Shown here piece by piece: positions 1 through 8,497 of a stretch of 64,000 nt of DNA. The notes under the pieces are model-generated. The model had not been told where the DNA came from. It worked only from the letters and a program-made list of their open reading frames with translations, and searched no databases. Origin of the DNA: Streptomyces sp. LUP47B (GTDB lineage: Bacteria > Actinomycetota > Actinomycetes > Streptomycetales > Streptomycetaceae); the NCBI RefSeq assembly GCF_001746295.1, contig NZ_MJAH01000001.1, positions 1,221,188-1,285,187 on the forward strand, in the 5' to 3' direction. Numbering within the stretch: the first letter of the stretch is position 1; every line of letters begins with the position of its first letter. The translations under genes and the position numbers were made by a program.

Positions 1-624
1 GTGTCATGAATCAGGCTCTGGCCCGTAATGGGTGGTAGCGCTGTGTAGCGATCACTGGAGAAGCGCGGTGGCGGAGCAGGGGGGACCCGGCTCGGCCGTG
101 CATCTGCCTCGTGATCCGTTTGGTTCGTGTGTTGACGCCTTCAGTGCGGCCGTTGTGGTCCGGGAGGGTGAGTCCGGCGTCGACGGGCTGCGGTCGAGTT
201 CGAGACCTCGATGAGCTTGGCGTCTTTGCTCTGCGTCTGGGGCACCAGTGCGGACAGGCAGGACGTCGATCTGCTCACCGCTCTAGGCGTCGATGATCAC
301 GGTGGCGTACCGGTGCAGGCGCTTGAGGGCGAAGTCATCGACGCCGAACACGCGCGGGACGCGCAGCGGCGGCAGCGTGCTGCGCGTAAGCATGCGCAGA
401 GCGGTCGAACGGGAGATGGCGTCCGCCAGCACGCGGCAGAGGCGGGCGCCCGCCCTGCCCGCTAACTCCTCTATTCCGCAGCCGAGTTGGTCGGTCATGT
501 GGTTGGTACGACGCTGGTAGCGCTCCACGACAGCCGGGAACCTCTCGCGGAACGTCTGCCGCGGGCAGCCGATTGGAGGTCGGTTCCGGGCATCGCCCGT
601 GGTTTTAGCGGGCCTGGGCGTCAC
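1..624 (-). pseudogene. ISL3-family transposase remnant
   Basis: Minus-strand reading frames give separate pieces of an ISL3-type transposase. One piece (positions 624-283) has the helix region with LAGRAGARL and the DDE start PRVFGVDDFALKRLHRYATVIIDA split by an in-frame TAG right after VIIDA. A second piece (about 190-60) has the C-terminal LPDHNGRTEGVNTRTKRI. The stretch between these two catalytic segments is far too short for a complete enzyme, so most of the DDE core is deleted, and a frameshift follows the RTKRITRQM segment. No terminal inverted repeats were identified, and the element may run off the left edge of the window. It is non-functional. Confidence 0.8.
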
Positions 625-818
625 CCTTGCTTTTGCGAGAGGGCCTCACCGTGCCACACCACAACTATCAGGCAGAACCACAGCGGCAGATCCCTCACGC
701 GTTCGGCCGACTGGGCTTTCACCGGCTTCGTCCGGCTGCGTCCGAGCTCGTGCTGCTCGGGATCTCACCGGCTGGTAGCGGCTTGGCGCACGGCCGGATG
801 TGTTCCCGCTCGTCGTGG

Positions 819-1688
819 TCACACGGTGGTGCTGGCCTTGCGGAATTCCAGTGGAGTCACCCCGGTGTGGCGGGTGAAGAACTTGCCGAAGTTGCTGGCT
901 TCGGTGAAGCCGAGCCGGGTGGCGATGGACAGCACGGTCCGGTCGGTGTGGCCGAGCAGTCGTTTGGCCTCGAGCAGGACGCGGGCGTCGACGACGTGTT
1001 TCGCGGAGTATCCGGTGGCGGCCAGGGATGCCCGGGTGAGGGTCTTGGCTGTGTAGCCGAGCCGGGCGGCGTAGTCCTCGACCTGGCGGGTGGAGGCGTA
1101 GGAGCGTTCGATTTCCTGGAGGAAACGGGTGTAGATGTGCCCTCCGTCTCCCGGGTCGGGGTGGTCGGCGGGGGCGGGCAGTCGACGAATGCGCAGGATG
1201 ACGGCGGCGAGCATGTGTCGGAGGAAGTGGGCGTCGGGGGTGGCCGTTTTCGACTCCGCGTGTAGTTCGGTGATGAGGGTGACCAGCCGACTCAGCTCCT
1301 CCTGATCCAGATCTCTGCGCACGGTCCGGACGGGGTCCCGCAGCATGTGCTCTGTCGTCGGCAGGGGATGCGGGAAGTCCGGTGTGAACCAGATCAGCCA
1401 TCCCGAAAGACCGGGTGCGAGAACGCCGCGCTGGACCTGTCCGGTCCGTATCCACAGCAGTGTGCCCGGCGCGCAGGCATAGGGGACGAAGTCCACCTCG
1501 TGCTCGTCGGAACCGGCGGTGACCAAGGCGATCTGGTCGAAGTCGAGGCGGTGAGGGCCCGATTCCGGTATGCACTCGGCACGCTCGCGTGCCTCGTTCG
1601 TGGTCGCTACCTCGATGCCCAGACCCGGCAGGGGTCCGAGGCGCTGGTAGTCGACTCGTGGGATGACGGGTCCGGTAATGACGGTCAC
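819..1688 (-). CDS. AraC-family transcriptional regulator
   Basis: This 289-residue regulator has an N-terminal cupin-like effector domain (roughly residues 10-140) and a C-terminal double helix-turn-helix of AraC type. The second HTH is clear: LSIATRLGFTEASNFGKFFTRHTGVTPLEFR. An upstream in-frame ATG at 1895 would add 69 residues of low-complexity sequence and run almost into the divergent gene, so the GTG at 1688 is preferred; no strong ribosome binding site decides this. It is divergent from the quinone reductase at 1901, and the intergenic region holds a perfect 16-bp palindrome at 1731-1746. It probably controls that reductase, though the effector is unknown. Confidence 0.85.
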   Translation of the reverse strand: MTVITGPVIPRVDYQRLGPLPGLGIEVATTNEARERAECIPESGPHRLDFDQIALVTAGSDEHEVDFVPYACAPGTLLWIRTGQVQRGVLAPGLSGWLIWFTPDFPHPLPTTEHMLRDPVRTVRRDLDQEELSRLVTLITELHAESKTATPDAHFLRHMLAAVILRIRRLPAPADHPDPGDGGHIYTRFLQEIERSYASTRQVEDYAARLGYTAKTLTRASLAATGYSAKHVVDARVLLEAKRLLGHTDRTVLSIATRLGFTEASNFGKFFTRHTGVTPLEFRKASTTV

Positions 1689-1730
1689 GAGTCCCGAGCG
1701 TACCTGGGAGGAACGGGCTCGGACGGCTTC

Positions 1731-1746
1731 ACTTGATGCATCAAGT
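1731..1746. promoter_or_regulatory. Perfect 16-bp palindrome, candidate operator
   Basis: ACTTGATGCATCAAGT is its own reverse complement. It lies in the 212-bp divergent intergenic space, 43 bp from the chosen start of the AraC-type gene and 154 bp from the reductase. It is a likely binding site for a homodimeric regulator. AraC proteins more often use direct repeats, so a different regulator may act here. Confidence 0.55.
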
Positions 1747-1900
1747 TCCTCGGGCGGCACGGTCAGTGCACCAGCCGGTTCAGGCGATCGCCCGTGAGAG
1801 GCGTACGCGCCGGTGCCATGGAGTGGTGCCGGTGCGCTTGGCCTGACGGCCGGCTGCGACCGCCTCGTCCCACCGTTTCCACGTAAGGGTTTCATTCATC

Positions 1901-2437
1901 ATGTCCAAGGTTCTTCTGCTCGTTGGTCATCCCAATCTGTCCGCCTCCAGGCACAACGGGGCACTCGTCGACGCCGTACGCGACCTGCAGCACGTGACCG
2001 TGCGCGACCTGTCCGCGGTCTACCCCGACTTCCAGATCGACGGCGACACCGAGCGGGCACTGCTCGCGGAGCACGACGTGATTGTCTTCCAGCACCCGCT
2101 GTACTGGTACAGCACGCCCGCGATCTTCCGTCAGTGGCAGGACACGGTCCTGACCCACGGCTGGGCGTTCAACTACGAGGGCAAGCCGTCGCAGACCGCC
2201 GGCAAGAAGGCCATCTTGGCGGTCACCACCGGCGGCTCGGCCGACGATTACAGCCTCGAAGGCCCGACCGAGTTCACGATTCACCAGCTCCTGGGCCCGT
2301 GGCGCGCCACGCTCGGCCTGTGCCAGTTCGACATCCAGCCGCTGTTCGCCCTGCACGGCGCCGCCTTCGGACTCTCCGACGAGGATGTCTCCTCCATTGC
2401 CAAGGACTACCGCGAACTCCTTACGTCCTTCGCCTGA
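1901..2437 (+). CDS. KefF/MdaB-type flavodoxin-fold NAD(P)H:quinone oxidoreductase
   Basis: A 178-residue flavodoxin-fold protein. The N-terminal strand and phosphate-binding loop read VLLLVGHPNLSASRHN, and the family hallmark FQHPLYWYSTPAIFRQW (about residues 63-80) is the segment that packs on FMN/FAD in KefF and YheR/MdaB-like quinone reductases. The later GGSADDY and PLFALHGA segments also fit. Expected role: two-electron reduction of quinones or electrophiles in the cytosol, avoiding semiquinones. It is divergent from an AraC regulator in a neighbourhood of aromatic catabolism genes, which suggests protection against quinones formed during aromatic degradation. Length is normal for the family and no K+-efflux partner (KefC) is present. 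Confidence 0.85.
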   Translation: MSKVLLLVGHPNLSASRHNGALVDAVRDLQHVTVRDLSAVYPDFQIDGDTERALLAEHDVIVFQHPLYWYSTPAIFRQWQDTVLTHGWAFNYEGKPSQTAGKKAILAVTTGGSADDYSLEGPTEFTIHQLLGPWRATLGLCQFDIQPLFALHGAAFGLSDEDVSSIAKDYRELLTSFA

Positions 2438-2585
2438 CCGGCCCCGCCACACGGCTTTCCGCGGTCTCGCAGAGGCCGCCAGCCTCCTGCCCGGCACGGC
2501 GTGGTGCTCTGCCGTGGCACAGGCGTTCGGCTCCACAGGGGGTATGCGAGTTGCCGCAGACGCCCTCCCGGCGGGCTCACCAGGT

Positions 2586-2857
2586 GGGCCCGCCGGGAGA
2601 TCTCCCCCGGCACCGGGGGCCGCCTGGATGGGAGAGACCCACTTCGCTCTGTTCTGCTCCAGGTGGGCCATGTCCTTGCGCAGATCGATGATGGTGAAGC
2701 CCGCGGCTACGGACGTGGAGCTGGTCCGCCAGGGGTACTGAGGAGTTCTGCACCCGTATAGCTCGAACAGGCTTCCGTTCTGGGCTCCGAAGACGGAGAA
2801 CTTCGGGGCTTTGTCGAGGATGTCCGGTCCCAGACCGTGCTCGGCGAACTTCCGCAT
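2586..2857 (-). other. Unrecognised open stretch, possible gene fragment
   Basis: The minus strand here gives a protein-like, non-repetitive reading frame (segments DILDKAPKFSVFGAQ, NGSLFELYGCR and FTIIDLRKDMAHLEQN) whose composition is less Arg/Pro-biased than shadow frames nearby. A frameshift would join it to ERQDELLQQLR further upstream at about 2900. I do not recognise the family. It may be the decayed 3' end of a gene lost together with the AraC remnant on the opposite strand. Confidence 0.3.
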
Positions 2858-3064
2858 CTTTGCGTGCTGCGCAGCTGCTGGAGCAGCTCGTCCTGACGCT
2901 CGACGGTGTCGTGCGGCGCTGGGAGCCCAATGGGCGCACTTGTGTGGATCAGCTCGCGCTCATCCGCCGCCCATCTGGCCCGGCGGCACAGCGTACGGCT
3001 GGGGGCGCCCCCCCGGCCGAGGGCTGGGGAGGAAGACGCCGAGCCGTCGGGACGTACGGCCGGG

Positions 3065-3384
3065 CTCAGCGACCGCCAGTTCACGGCCGTAGGGGAGTTT
3101 CTCGATGCCCGGCTTGCCGAGCCCTTGTCGTTGGAGGACCTTGCCTTGGCGGCTGGGCTGAGTGCCAGCCAGTGAGCCCGGCGTTTCAAGGTCCGCACGG
3201 GTGCCCTCCCCATCGGTACCTCACGGGCATGTGAGTGGAGCAGACCGCCCGCTTGCTGCGTGTGGGTGACATGCCCATCGCCGAGGTGGCGGCGATGGGC
3301 GGCTTCTCCCACCAGGAGCTCCTGATCCGGGTGATTCGCCCCCACCTCGGTACGACGCCGGCTGCCCTGCGCCGCGAGGGCTGA
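3065..3384 (+). pseudogene. AraC-family regulator remnant (HTH domain)
   Basis: The plus strand encodes an AraC DNA-binding domain broken by nonsense and frameshift changes. Successive pieces read LSDRQFTAVGEFLDARL, LSLEDLALAAGLSASQ, then a TGA at 3173, ARRFKVRTGA, a frameshift, PHRYLTGM, a second TGA at 3232, and VEQTARLLRVGDMPIAEVAA followed by GGFSHQE and HLGTTPAALRREG before a TGA at 3382. The whole HTH region is recognisable, but two stops and at least one frameshift make it inactive. The effector domain upstream is not clearly recognisable. Confidence 0.8.
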
Positions 3385-3543
3385 CGAGGCGCACCGCTAC
3401 TCGCGGTTGTTGCGAGCCCGCTCCCATGGCGAGAGCGTGCTGATGAGCGCCGTGCATCACTGCGTCCCGACTCGCATTGGACCGCTCAGGCGCACTTCAC
3501 GGATAGTGCGGGTCATAGGCGCAGTTGCCGTGACGGAGGATCT

Positions 3544-4611
3544 ATGTCCAGCTCACCACCACTCGACGGACCACTTGTGATCAGTGAGCAGGGCGGTTTC
3601 TGGGTCGGGGTCGGACGCAGGCGGACCGAGGGCGGCACCGTCCCCGAGGCCGCGATGTACGTCCAGTACCAGATCCCGGCCGACCTGACGCATCCCTTTC
3701 CCGTGGTGATGGTCCATGGCGGTGGCGGCCAGGGAACGGATTTCCTGTCCACACCGGACGGCCGCCCCGGGTGGGCCACAAGGTTCCTCCAGGCCGGCTT
3801 CGCCGTGTACGTGGTGGATCGGCCGGGACACGGGCGCTCCCCGTACCACCCCGACGTGCTGGGACCCATCGTGGGCCCACCGCCGAGCTACGAGTTCCTG
3901 ACGGCGCTGTTCTGCACCGGAACGGCGCGGCCCGGCAGCCAGTGGCCGGGGACCGGCGAGATCGGCGACCCCGCCCTGGACCAGCTGCTCGCGAGCCAGG
4001 GACCTACGTTGCCCACGTTCGCCGACAACCAGGAGCAGATGCGCCGCTGCGGAGCCGAACTGCTGGACCGCATCGGACCCGCCGTTCTCGTCACCCACTC
4101 GATGGGCGGGCCCTTCGGCTGGGTCGTCGCCGACGCCCGGCCAGAACTGGTCAAAGCCGTCATCGCGGTCGAGCCGATGGGTCCGCCGTTCACCGAACTG
4201 CCCGGCTTCGGCCGGCTGGACTGGGGCCTCACCGCAACCCCGATCACCTACGAACCACCTGTCGAGGATCCTGCGGAGCTGCGCACGCAGCTCCGCAGGG
4301 CTGGAGCCGAAGGACTGCAGGACTGCCTCGTCCAGGCCGAACCCGCCCGGTCCCTGCCCAACCTGAGGAACCTCCCCATCGCCGTGGTCGCGGCCGACAC
4401 ATCGCCGTTCGCGGCGTTCCAGCACGGCATCGCCGACTACCTCACGCAGTCGGGTGCCGACGCCGACCTCCTGCGCCTGCCGGAGATGGGACTCACCGGC
4501 AACGGCCATATGCCCATGGGCGAGAGGAACTCCGACGAGGTGGCCGAGGTGCTGATGGCCTGGCTCGGCAAGCGGCTGGCAGCGGCGGAGGGCCACCCCG
4601 TACGGCGGTGA
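3544..4611 (+). CDS. Alpha/beta hydrolase
   Basis: A 355-residue alpha/beta-hydrolase-fold protein. The oxyanion region is VMVHGGGGQG (about residues 55-64), the nucleophile elbow is THSMGG with Ser186, and a conserved VEPMG follows (Glu210 may be the acid). The C-terminal GNGHMPM supplies His322. The long insert between strands around residues 95-165 would form a cap over the active site. No signal peptide, so it is cytosolic. A GGAGG ribosome site at about 3536 supports the ATG. It stands alone before a strong terminator. The reaction is probably ester or lactone hydrolysis of an aromatic or fatty compound; the substrate cannot be read from the sequence. Confidence 0.8.
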   Translation: MSSSPPLDGPLVISEQGGFWVGVGRRRTEGGTVPEAAMYVQYQIPADLTHPFPVVMVHGGGGQGTDFLSTPDGRPGWATRFLQAGFAVYVVDRPGHGRSPYHPDVLGPIVGPPPSYEFLTALFCTGTARPGSQWPGTGEIGDPALDQLLASQGPTLPTFADNQEQMRRCGAELLDRIGPAVLVTHSMGGPFGWVVADARPELVKAVIAVEPMGPPFTELPGFGRLDWGLTATPITYEPPVEDPAELRTQLRRAGAEGLQDCLVQAEPARSLPNLRNLPIAVVAADTSPFAAFQHGIADYLTQSGADADLLRLPEMGLTGNGHMPMGERNSDEVAEVLMAWLGKRLAAAEGHPVRR

Positions 4612-4622
4612 CCGATCAGGTC

Positions 4623-4644
4623 CTCGATCAGGCCGTTGATCGAG
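4623..4644. terminator. Hairpin after the hydrolase gene
   Basis: Perfect 8-bp arms CTCGATCA/TGATCGAG with a 6-nt loop, 11 bp beyond the hydrolase stop and followed by CTTTCGG. Likely the first of two terminators in this convergent intergenic space. Confidence 0.5.
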
Positions 4645-4687
4645 CTTTCGGCAACTCCGTCTCGATCACGTAGAGATGCTCGCCGTA

Positions 4688-4718
4688 GTGCGGGACCGCG
4701 TCAGTCACGGTCCCGCAC
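4688..4718. terminator. Strong bidirectional hairpin between convergent genes
   Basis: Perfect 11-bp arms GTGCGGGACCG/CGGTCCCGCAC with a 9-nt loop. It sits between the hydrolase (plus) and the LysR gene (minus), so it can end transcription from both sides. No poly-U tract is present, as is usual in Streptomyces. Confidence 0.7.
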
Positions 4719-4822
4719 CGAGTTGTGCGCGCGTGCGGTGTGCGCCGTACGCAGCCTCTTGGACGCCGCCGTCCGGGCGAAGACCGCCGACAGCGCACCG
4801 TCGTTCATACGCGGCCCCGCAG

Positions 4823-5728
4823 TCACGTTGCGAGTTCGGCGTGCGGGACACGTGCCGACTCGCGCTGGGCGACCCGGCGTGCCACCTCGGCAAAGGCCGG
4901 AGCGGCCGGCGAGAACCCGGTTGCCGGATACGCGATCGCGGCCACCGAGAAGATGGGCTCCTTCGGAGGTATCGCGCTCACTCCCGGGTGTGGAGCCATC
5001 CGTGTCCCCGACATCGGTGTCAGGCCCACCATGTGCTGGTAGGCGACCGTCGCGGACATCTCGGCGGCCGAGCGCGCGTGGGAGCCGATCGCGGCGGGGA
5101 CTCCGTTGCGTTGATCCCCGCACACCCAGAAGTCGGACAACACGTCAGGCGTGACCCAAGGCTGGTCGAAGACCTCGGCCACGTCCACCGATGACGCGCG
5201 GGCCAGCGGGTCCCCCTTCCAGAGGGTGACGAAGGCGGGCTCGGTGAAGATGGGCACCGTGACCAGCGAGGAGACGGTTGTGTTCTCGCGCAGCAGTGCG
5301 ACGTCGTACTCCCCGGAGAGCAACGGGTCGATGCCGCGGTGGAAATCCGCGTCGTGCACGCGGACCGAGGCGTGCGGATAACGCTCGCAAAAAGCCTCGA
5401 TGATCGGATGGGTCAGCTCGGCCAGGGCGATGCTGTAGAGACCGATCCGTACTTCGCGCGTGTACTGAGCCCGGATGGCACCCGCCGTGGCGGTGAGCCT
5501 GTCGGCGTTCACGAGCACCCGATGAGCTCGCTCGAGCAGTTCGGCGCCTTCGGCGGTGAGCTCCACATGCCGTTTGTCGCGGTCGAACAACGTGACGCCG
5601 AGTTCGCGCTCCAGCGTGGCGATCGAGCGCGTCAGGGCGGGTTGGGTGAGGTGCAGCCGCTCGGCGGCCATCCGATAGTTCAGGGTTTCGGCAAGCGCTG
5701 AGAAGTGGCGCAGGCTCCGGATCTCCAT
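4823..5728 (-). CDS. LysR-family transcriptional regulator
   Basis: A 301-residue LTTR. The N-terminal winged HTH is textbook: LRHFSALAETLNYRMAAERL, then LTQPALTRSIATLERELGV with LFDR at its end. Residues 90-300 form the effector-binding domain (VRIGLYSIALAELTHPIIEAF onward). It is divergent from the flavin monooxygenase pair at 5951 and 7180, with an LTTR-style dyad at 5764-5786 in between. By the normal arrangement of this family it would activate the monooxygenase operon in the presence of the pathway substrate and regulate itself. Confidence 0.92.
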   Translation of the reverse strand: MEIRSLRHFSALAETLNYRMAAERLHLTQPALTRSIATLERELGVTLFDRDKRHVELTAEGAELLERAHRVLVNADRLTATAGAIRAQYTREVRIGLYSIALAELTHPIIEAFCERYPHASVRVHDADFHRGIDPLLSGEYDVALLRENTTVSSLVTVPIFTEPAFVTLWKGDPLARASSVDVAEVFDQPWVTPDVLSDFWVCGDQRNGVPAAIGSHARSAAEMSATVAYQHMVGLTPMSGTRMAPHPGVSAIPPKEPIFSVAAIAYPATGFSPAAPAFAEVARRVAQRESARVPHAELAT

Positions 5729-5763
5729 TCCACCCTCCCCAGGTCACGCCCTAGATACGCCAC

Positions 5764-5786
5764 TGTGACCTGCGGCACAGGTTACA
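5764..5786. promoter_or_regulatory. LysR-type dyad operator
   Basis: Arms TGTGACCTG and CAGGTTACA are inverted repeats (8 of 9 matched) around a 5-bp centre. The site contains T-N11-A spacing typical of LTTR recognition sites. It is 36 bp upstream of the LysR start and 165 bp before the monooxygenase start. Confidence 0.6.
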
Positions 5787-5950
5787 CACCCGCCCCCTGC
5801 CAGTCATCCCACTGAAACGAGCGCTCCCTCCCGCGCTCTCTGATGCGTGCCGCTCATCAGCGTCACACGCAATGGCATTGGACGGCTTTCCGAAGAGTGC
5901 TGACACTCCATTCAAGACCTACAAAAGCCAGTTCACAGATGGGGTGCCGA

Positions 5951-7180
5951 GTGTCAGAGACAGTCGAGGTGACCGTGGAAATACCGCAGCCCGAACCGGG
6001 CCTGACACCGGAAGACCTAGTGCTCCGGGCACGTGAGCTCCAGTCGTCGCTGCGTGACCGGCAGGACCAGACGGAACTGCTGACAGGCATGCCCGACGAC
6101 ACACACAAGGCCTTCCTGGAGGCCGGTTTCTACCGCACCCTGCAGCCGCGCCGCTTCGGCGGCTATGAGTTCAGCCTGCGCACCTTCTCCCGGATGGTCA
6201 CCGAGGTGGCACGGGGCTGCCCGTCCAGCGGCTGGAACCTGTGCCTGGCCGCCTCCCACAGCCTGGTGGTGGCCGGGCGTTTCCCGGAGCAGACTCAGCG
6301 CGAGGTCTTCGGGCCGGCCGGCGACTTCCGGGCGCCGCTGCCGGTCAGCCCGACCGGCACCGCTGTCAGGACGCCCGAGGGTTACCTGGTCAACGGCCGA
6401 TGGGACTACGCCTCCGGAGTCAATGTCTCCACGCATTTCCTGGGCGGCGCGCTCATCGACGACGGCGAGGGCGCTCCGCCACTCCCCGGTATGGTGCTCG
6501 TCCCCTCTGACTGGCAGGTCCTGGACAACTGGGGTGAGATTCTCGGGTTCCGTGGCAGCGGCTCCAACAGCGTCGTCGTCGAGAACGTGCTCGTGCCCCA
6601 CGGGTACGTGTCCAAGACCCATATCGAGGCTGTCGACGTCGCGGACGGACCGGGCGTCGGTCTGCACGGCAACCCGATGTACGCGGGCCAGATGGCGTCG
6701 TTCTTCAACATCCAACTGGTCTCGATCCTTGCGGGCGTCGCCTGGGCCGCGATCGACGAGTACCAGCGGATCATCACCACCAAGAAGACTCACACACCGC
6801 CGTTCCATCCGCGCAGTCACGAGCCCGAGCACCAGCGCAACCTCGGCCTGGCCATGGGACTGGCGGATGCCGCCCAGCGGATCATCCTGTCGATCGCCGA
6901 CGACTACACCGGGTATGCCGCCCGCGGCATGCAAGGCGGCGAGCCCTTCTCCTATCTGGACGACCAATCCCTTTCGGTCACGGCCCGGCAGGCCGGCCAG
7001 CTCGCGTGCCAGGCCGTCGAGCGGCTGGTCCCGGCCAGCGGCTCCAGCACGCTGGCGAACGGCGAGCGCATGCAGCGCTACCTGCGCGACGTCGCCACCT
7101 ACAAGTCCCACCTCAACGCGCAGTACGGAATGTGGGCGACTGACTACGGACGCTCCGTCCTCGGCGTGGAGACCCCCTGA
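5951..7180 (+). CDS. Flavin-dependent monooxygenase, acyl-CoA dehydrogenase fold (HpaB/HsaA C2-like)
   Basis: The product (409 residues from GTG 5951; ATG 5939 in the same frame would add four) has the acyl-CoA-dehydrogenase fold of group D two-component flavin monooxygenases. Features are an N-terminal helical domain, a beta domain with GYLVNGRWDYASGVNVSTH, GFRGSGSNSVVVENVLVP, and a C-terminal four-helix domain. Such oxygenases take reduced flavin from a partner and hydroxylate phenols or similar rings (HsaA, p-hydroxyphenylacetate hydroxylase C2). The partner is the next gene, which overlaps it by one base. The longer frame from 5843 enters the LysR promoter region and is rejected. Ring hydroxylation is the likely reaction; the exact substrate is unknown. 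Confidence 0.85.
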   Translation: MSETVEVTVEIPQPEPGLTPEDLVLRARELQSSLRDRQDQTELLTGMPDDTHKAFLEAGFYRTLQPRRFGGYEFSLRTFSRMVTEVARGCPSSGWNLCLAASHSLVVAGRFPEQTQREVFGPAGDFRAPLPVSPTGTAVRTPEGYLVNGRWDYASGVNVSTHFLGGALIDDGEGAPPLPGMVLVPSDWQVLDNWGEILGFRGSGSNSVVVENVLVPHGYVSKTHIEAVDVADGPGVGLHGNPMYAGQMASFFNIQLVSILAGVAWAAIDEYQRIITTKKTHTPPFHPRSHEPEHQRNLGLAMGLADAAQRIILSIADDYTGYAARGMQGGEPFSYLDDQSLSVTARQAGQLACQAVERLVPASGSSTLANGERMQRYLRDVATYKSHLNAQYGMWATDYGRSVLGVETP

Positions 7181-7758
7181 TGAACCACTCGACGTCGGCG
7201 TCGGCTGCTGCACTTCATGGGGATACCCCCATGGACGATCCCGCCCGGTTCCGGCACGTGCTCGGCAACTATCCGACCGGTGTCGCGGTCGTCACCGCGA
7301 TGGCACCCGGCGACACCCCGGTGGGCATGGTCATCGGATCGTTCACCTCGGTGTCCCTGGATCCTTCGCTCGTCGGGTTCCTGCCCGGTCGCTCCTCCAC
7401 CACCTGGCCCCAGATCATGGCCAGCGGTGCGTTCTGCGTCAACGTGCTGAGCGCGGGCCAGGAGGGCATGTGCCGCGACTTCACCGCCAAGTCACCGGAA
7501 CGGTTCGAACGCCACCAGTGGCGTGGCGCGTCCTCGGGCAGCCCGATCCTGGCGGGCGTCCTCGCCTGGATCGACTGCGACATCGCTGACGTCCAGAGCA
7601 CCGGTGACCACTACTTCGTCCTCGGTCATGTGCGAGAACTAGGGATCGAGAAGACCGGCGCGGCGCCCATGGTCTTCTTCCGGGGACGGCTCAGCCCTCT
7701 TCCGCCTCACCGCGGGGATGACGGCTCAGTCCCGTACCAGTGGCCCGACTGGCAGTGA
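7180..7758 (+). CDS. Flavin reductase, partner of the upstream monooxygenase
   Basis: A 192-residue flavin-reductase-domain protein (HpaC/HsaB/RutF type). After a short extension, the core starts FRHVLGNYPTGVAVVTA and continues with GMVIGSFTSVSLDPSLVGF, the loop that holds FMN or FAD, then FCVNVLSAGQ and DHYFVLGHVREL. It uses NAD(P)H to supply reduced flavin to the oxygenase encoded just before it; stop and start overlap (TGATG), so translation is coupled. An internal ATG at 7231 begins closer to the conserved core and could be the real start. A partner oxygenase without its own NADH domain fits this two-component design. Confidence 0.9.
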   Translation: MNHSTSASAAALHGDTPMDDPARFRHVLGNYPTGVAVVTAMAPGDTPVGMVIGSFTSVSLDPSLVGFLPGRSSTTWPQIMASGAFCVNVLSAGQEGMCRDFTAKSPERFERHQWRGASSGSPILAGVLAWIDCDIADVQSTGDHYFVLGHVRELGIEKTGAAPMVFFRGRLSPLPPHRGDDGSVPYQWPDWQ

Positions 7759-8334
7759 TCCGGGCCGACAGCGGCCACGACCGCCCACCCACCGGCTGCC
7801 GGTGGCGGCTACGCCGCTGCGGCGCAGCCACGCGAAGCACGGCCCCGGTTCCGGTCAGGAACCTGTCGGCCGACAAGGGCGACGGCTGGTCCCGCCGCAC
7901 TGCCCCCCAGCGCGGGGGCGCGGCGGCGGGAACCGGACACGGCGCGTCAGCCACCGCGCCCCCCACTGAGCGGCGTGCATCGTGAAGTCGCAGGTCGCGG
8001 GTCTGGTGTGCATGACGAGTGGGGTACTTGCGCCGGTCGGCGGCCGATGGCCTTGGTGTTGATCATTGGGTGGGTCCGGTTCCGGTGGCATGTCTGGTTC
8101 GGCTGCGCCCGCGACTCGCTCCCGCCTACGACCCGTCGGCAGGACGGCACGCCACGAGATCGCGGGAGGGCCAGGGACGAAGGAGCGGCAGTGGATCAGC
8201 GCTCGCCCAAGCGAACTGGACTCGCTCGCCGAGGAGTTCACCAAGCAGCTTCAGGAAGTCCATGTCGAGCGGGAGGAACTGGCGATCGTGGAGCGGCTGT
8301 TGAACCGCCTGGCCGAGCAGGTCCAGTAGAGGGC
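7759..8334. other. Intergenic stretch with one small coiled-coil-like reading frame
   Basis: No complete gene is visible. On the plus strand, about 8195-8329, a short frame ends ELDSLAEEFTKQLQEVHVER and ELAIVERLLNRLAEQ before a stop. This has the heptad-like pattern of a small helical protein often seen beside Streptomyces insertion elements. It has no convincing start and is probably a remnant. The remainder (7759-8190) shows only Arg/Pro-rich shadow frames. Confidence 0.4.
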
Positions 8335-8496
8335 GTTGTTCGAGCTACTGGCGTCCGCGGTGATCAGCAACCGGTCCGCGTCCGGATGGTCCACTCGCCC
8401 ACGGCGGCGCCACCAGCGGCGGATGGATTCGGTGGTGAACCCGGCGGTGTCATGGTCCGTCCCGACGTTGACCCAGCCGGTGTTGGTGGCTAGGTA
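8335..8496 (-). pseudogene. ISAzo13-type transposase fragment
   Basis: The minus strand encodes NTGWVNVGTDHDTAGF, SIRRWWRRRGR and ADRLLITADASSSN. This is the conserved catalytic segment of ISAzo13-family (Rhodopirellula-type DDE) transposases, normally about 400 residues long. Only some 54 residues remain, ending next to the LysR stop codon, so this is an internal fragment of a lost element. Confidence 0.75.
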
Positions 8497-8497
8497 A

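Noticed and set aside
7759..8190. tRNA or small RNA gene in the gap after the flavin reductase
   Set aside because: No cloverleaf, CCA-type end or TpsiC loop with matching stems could be built by eye.
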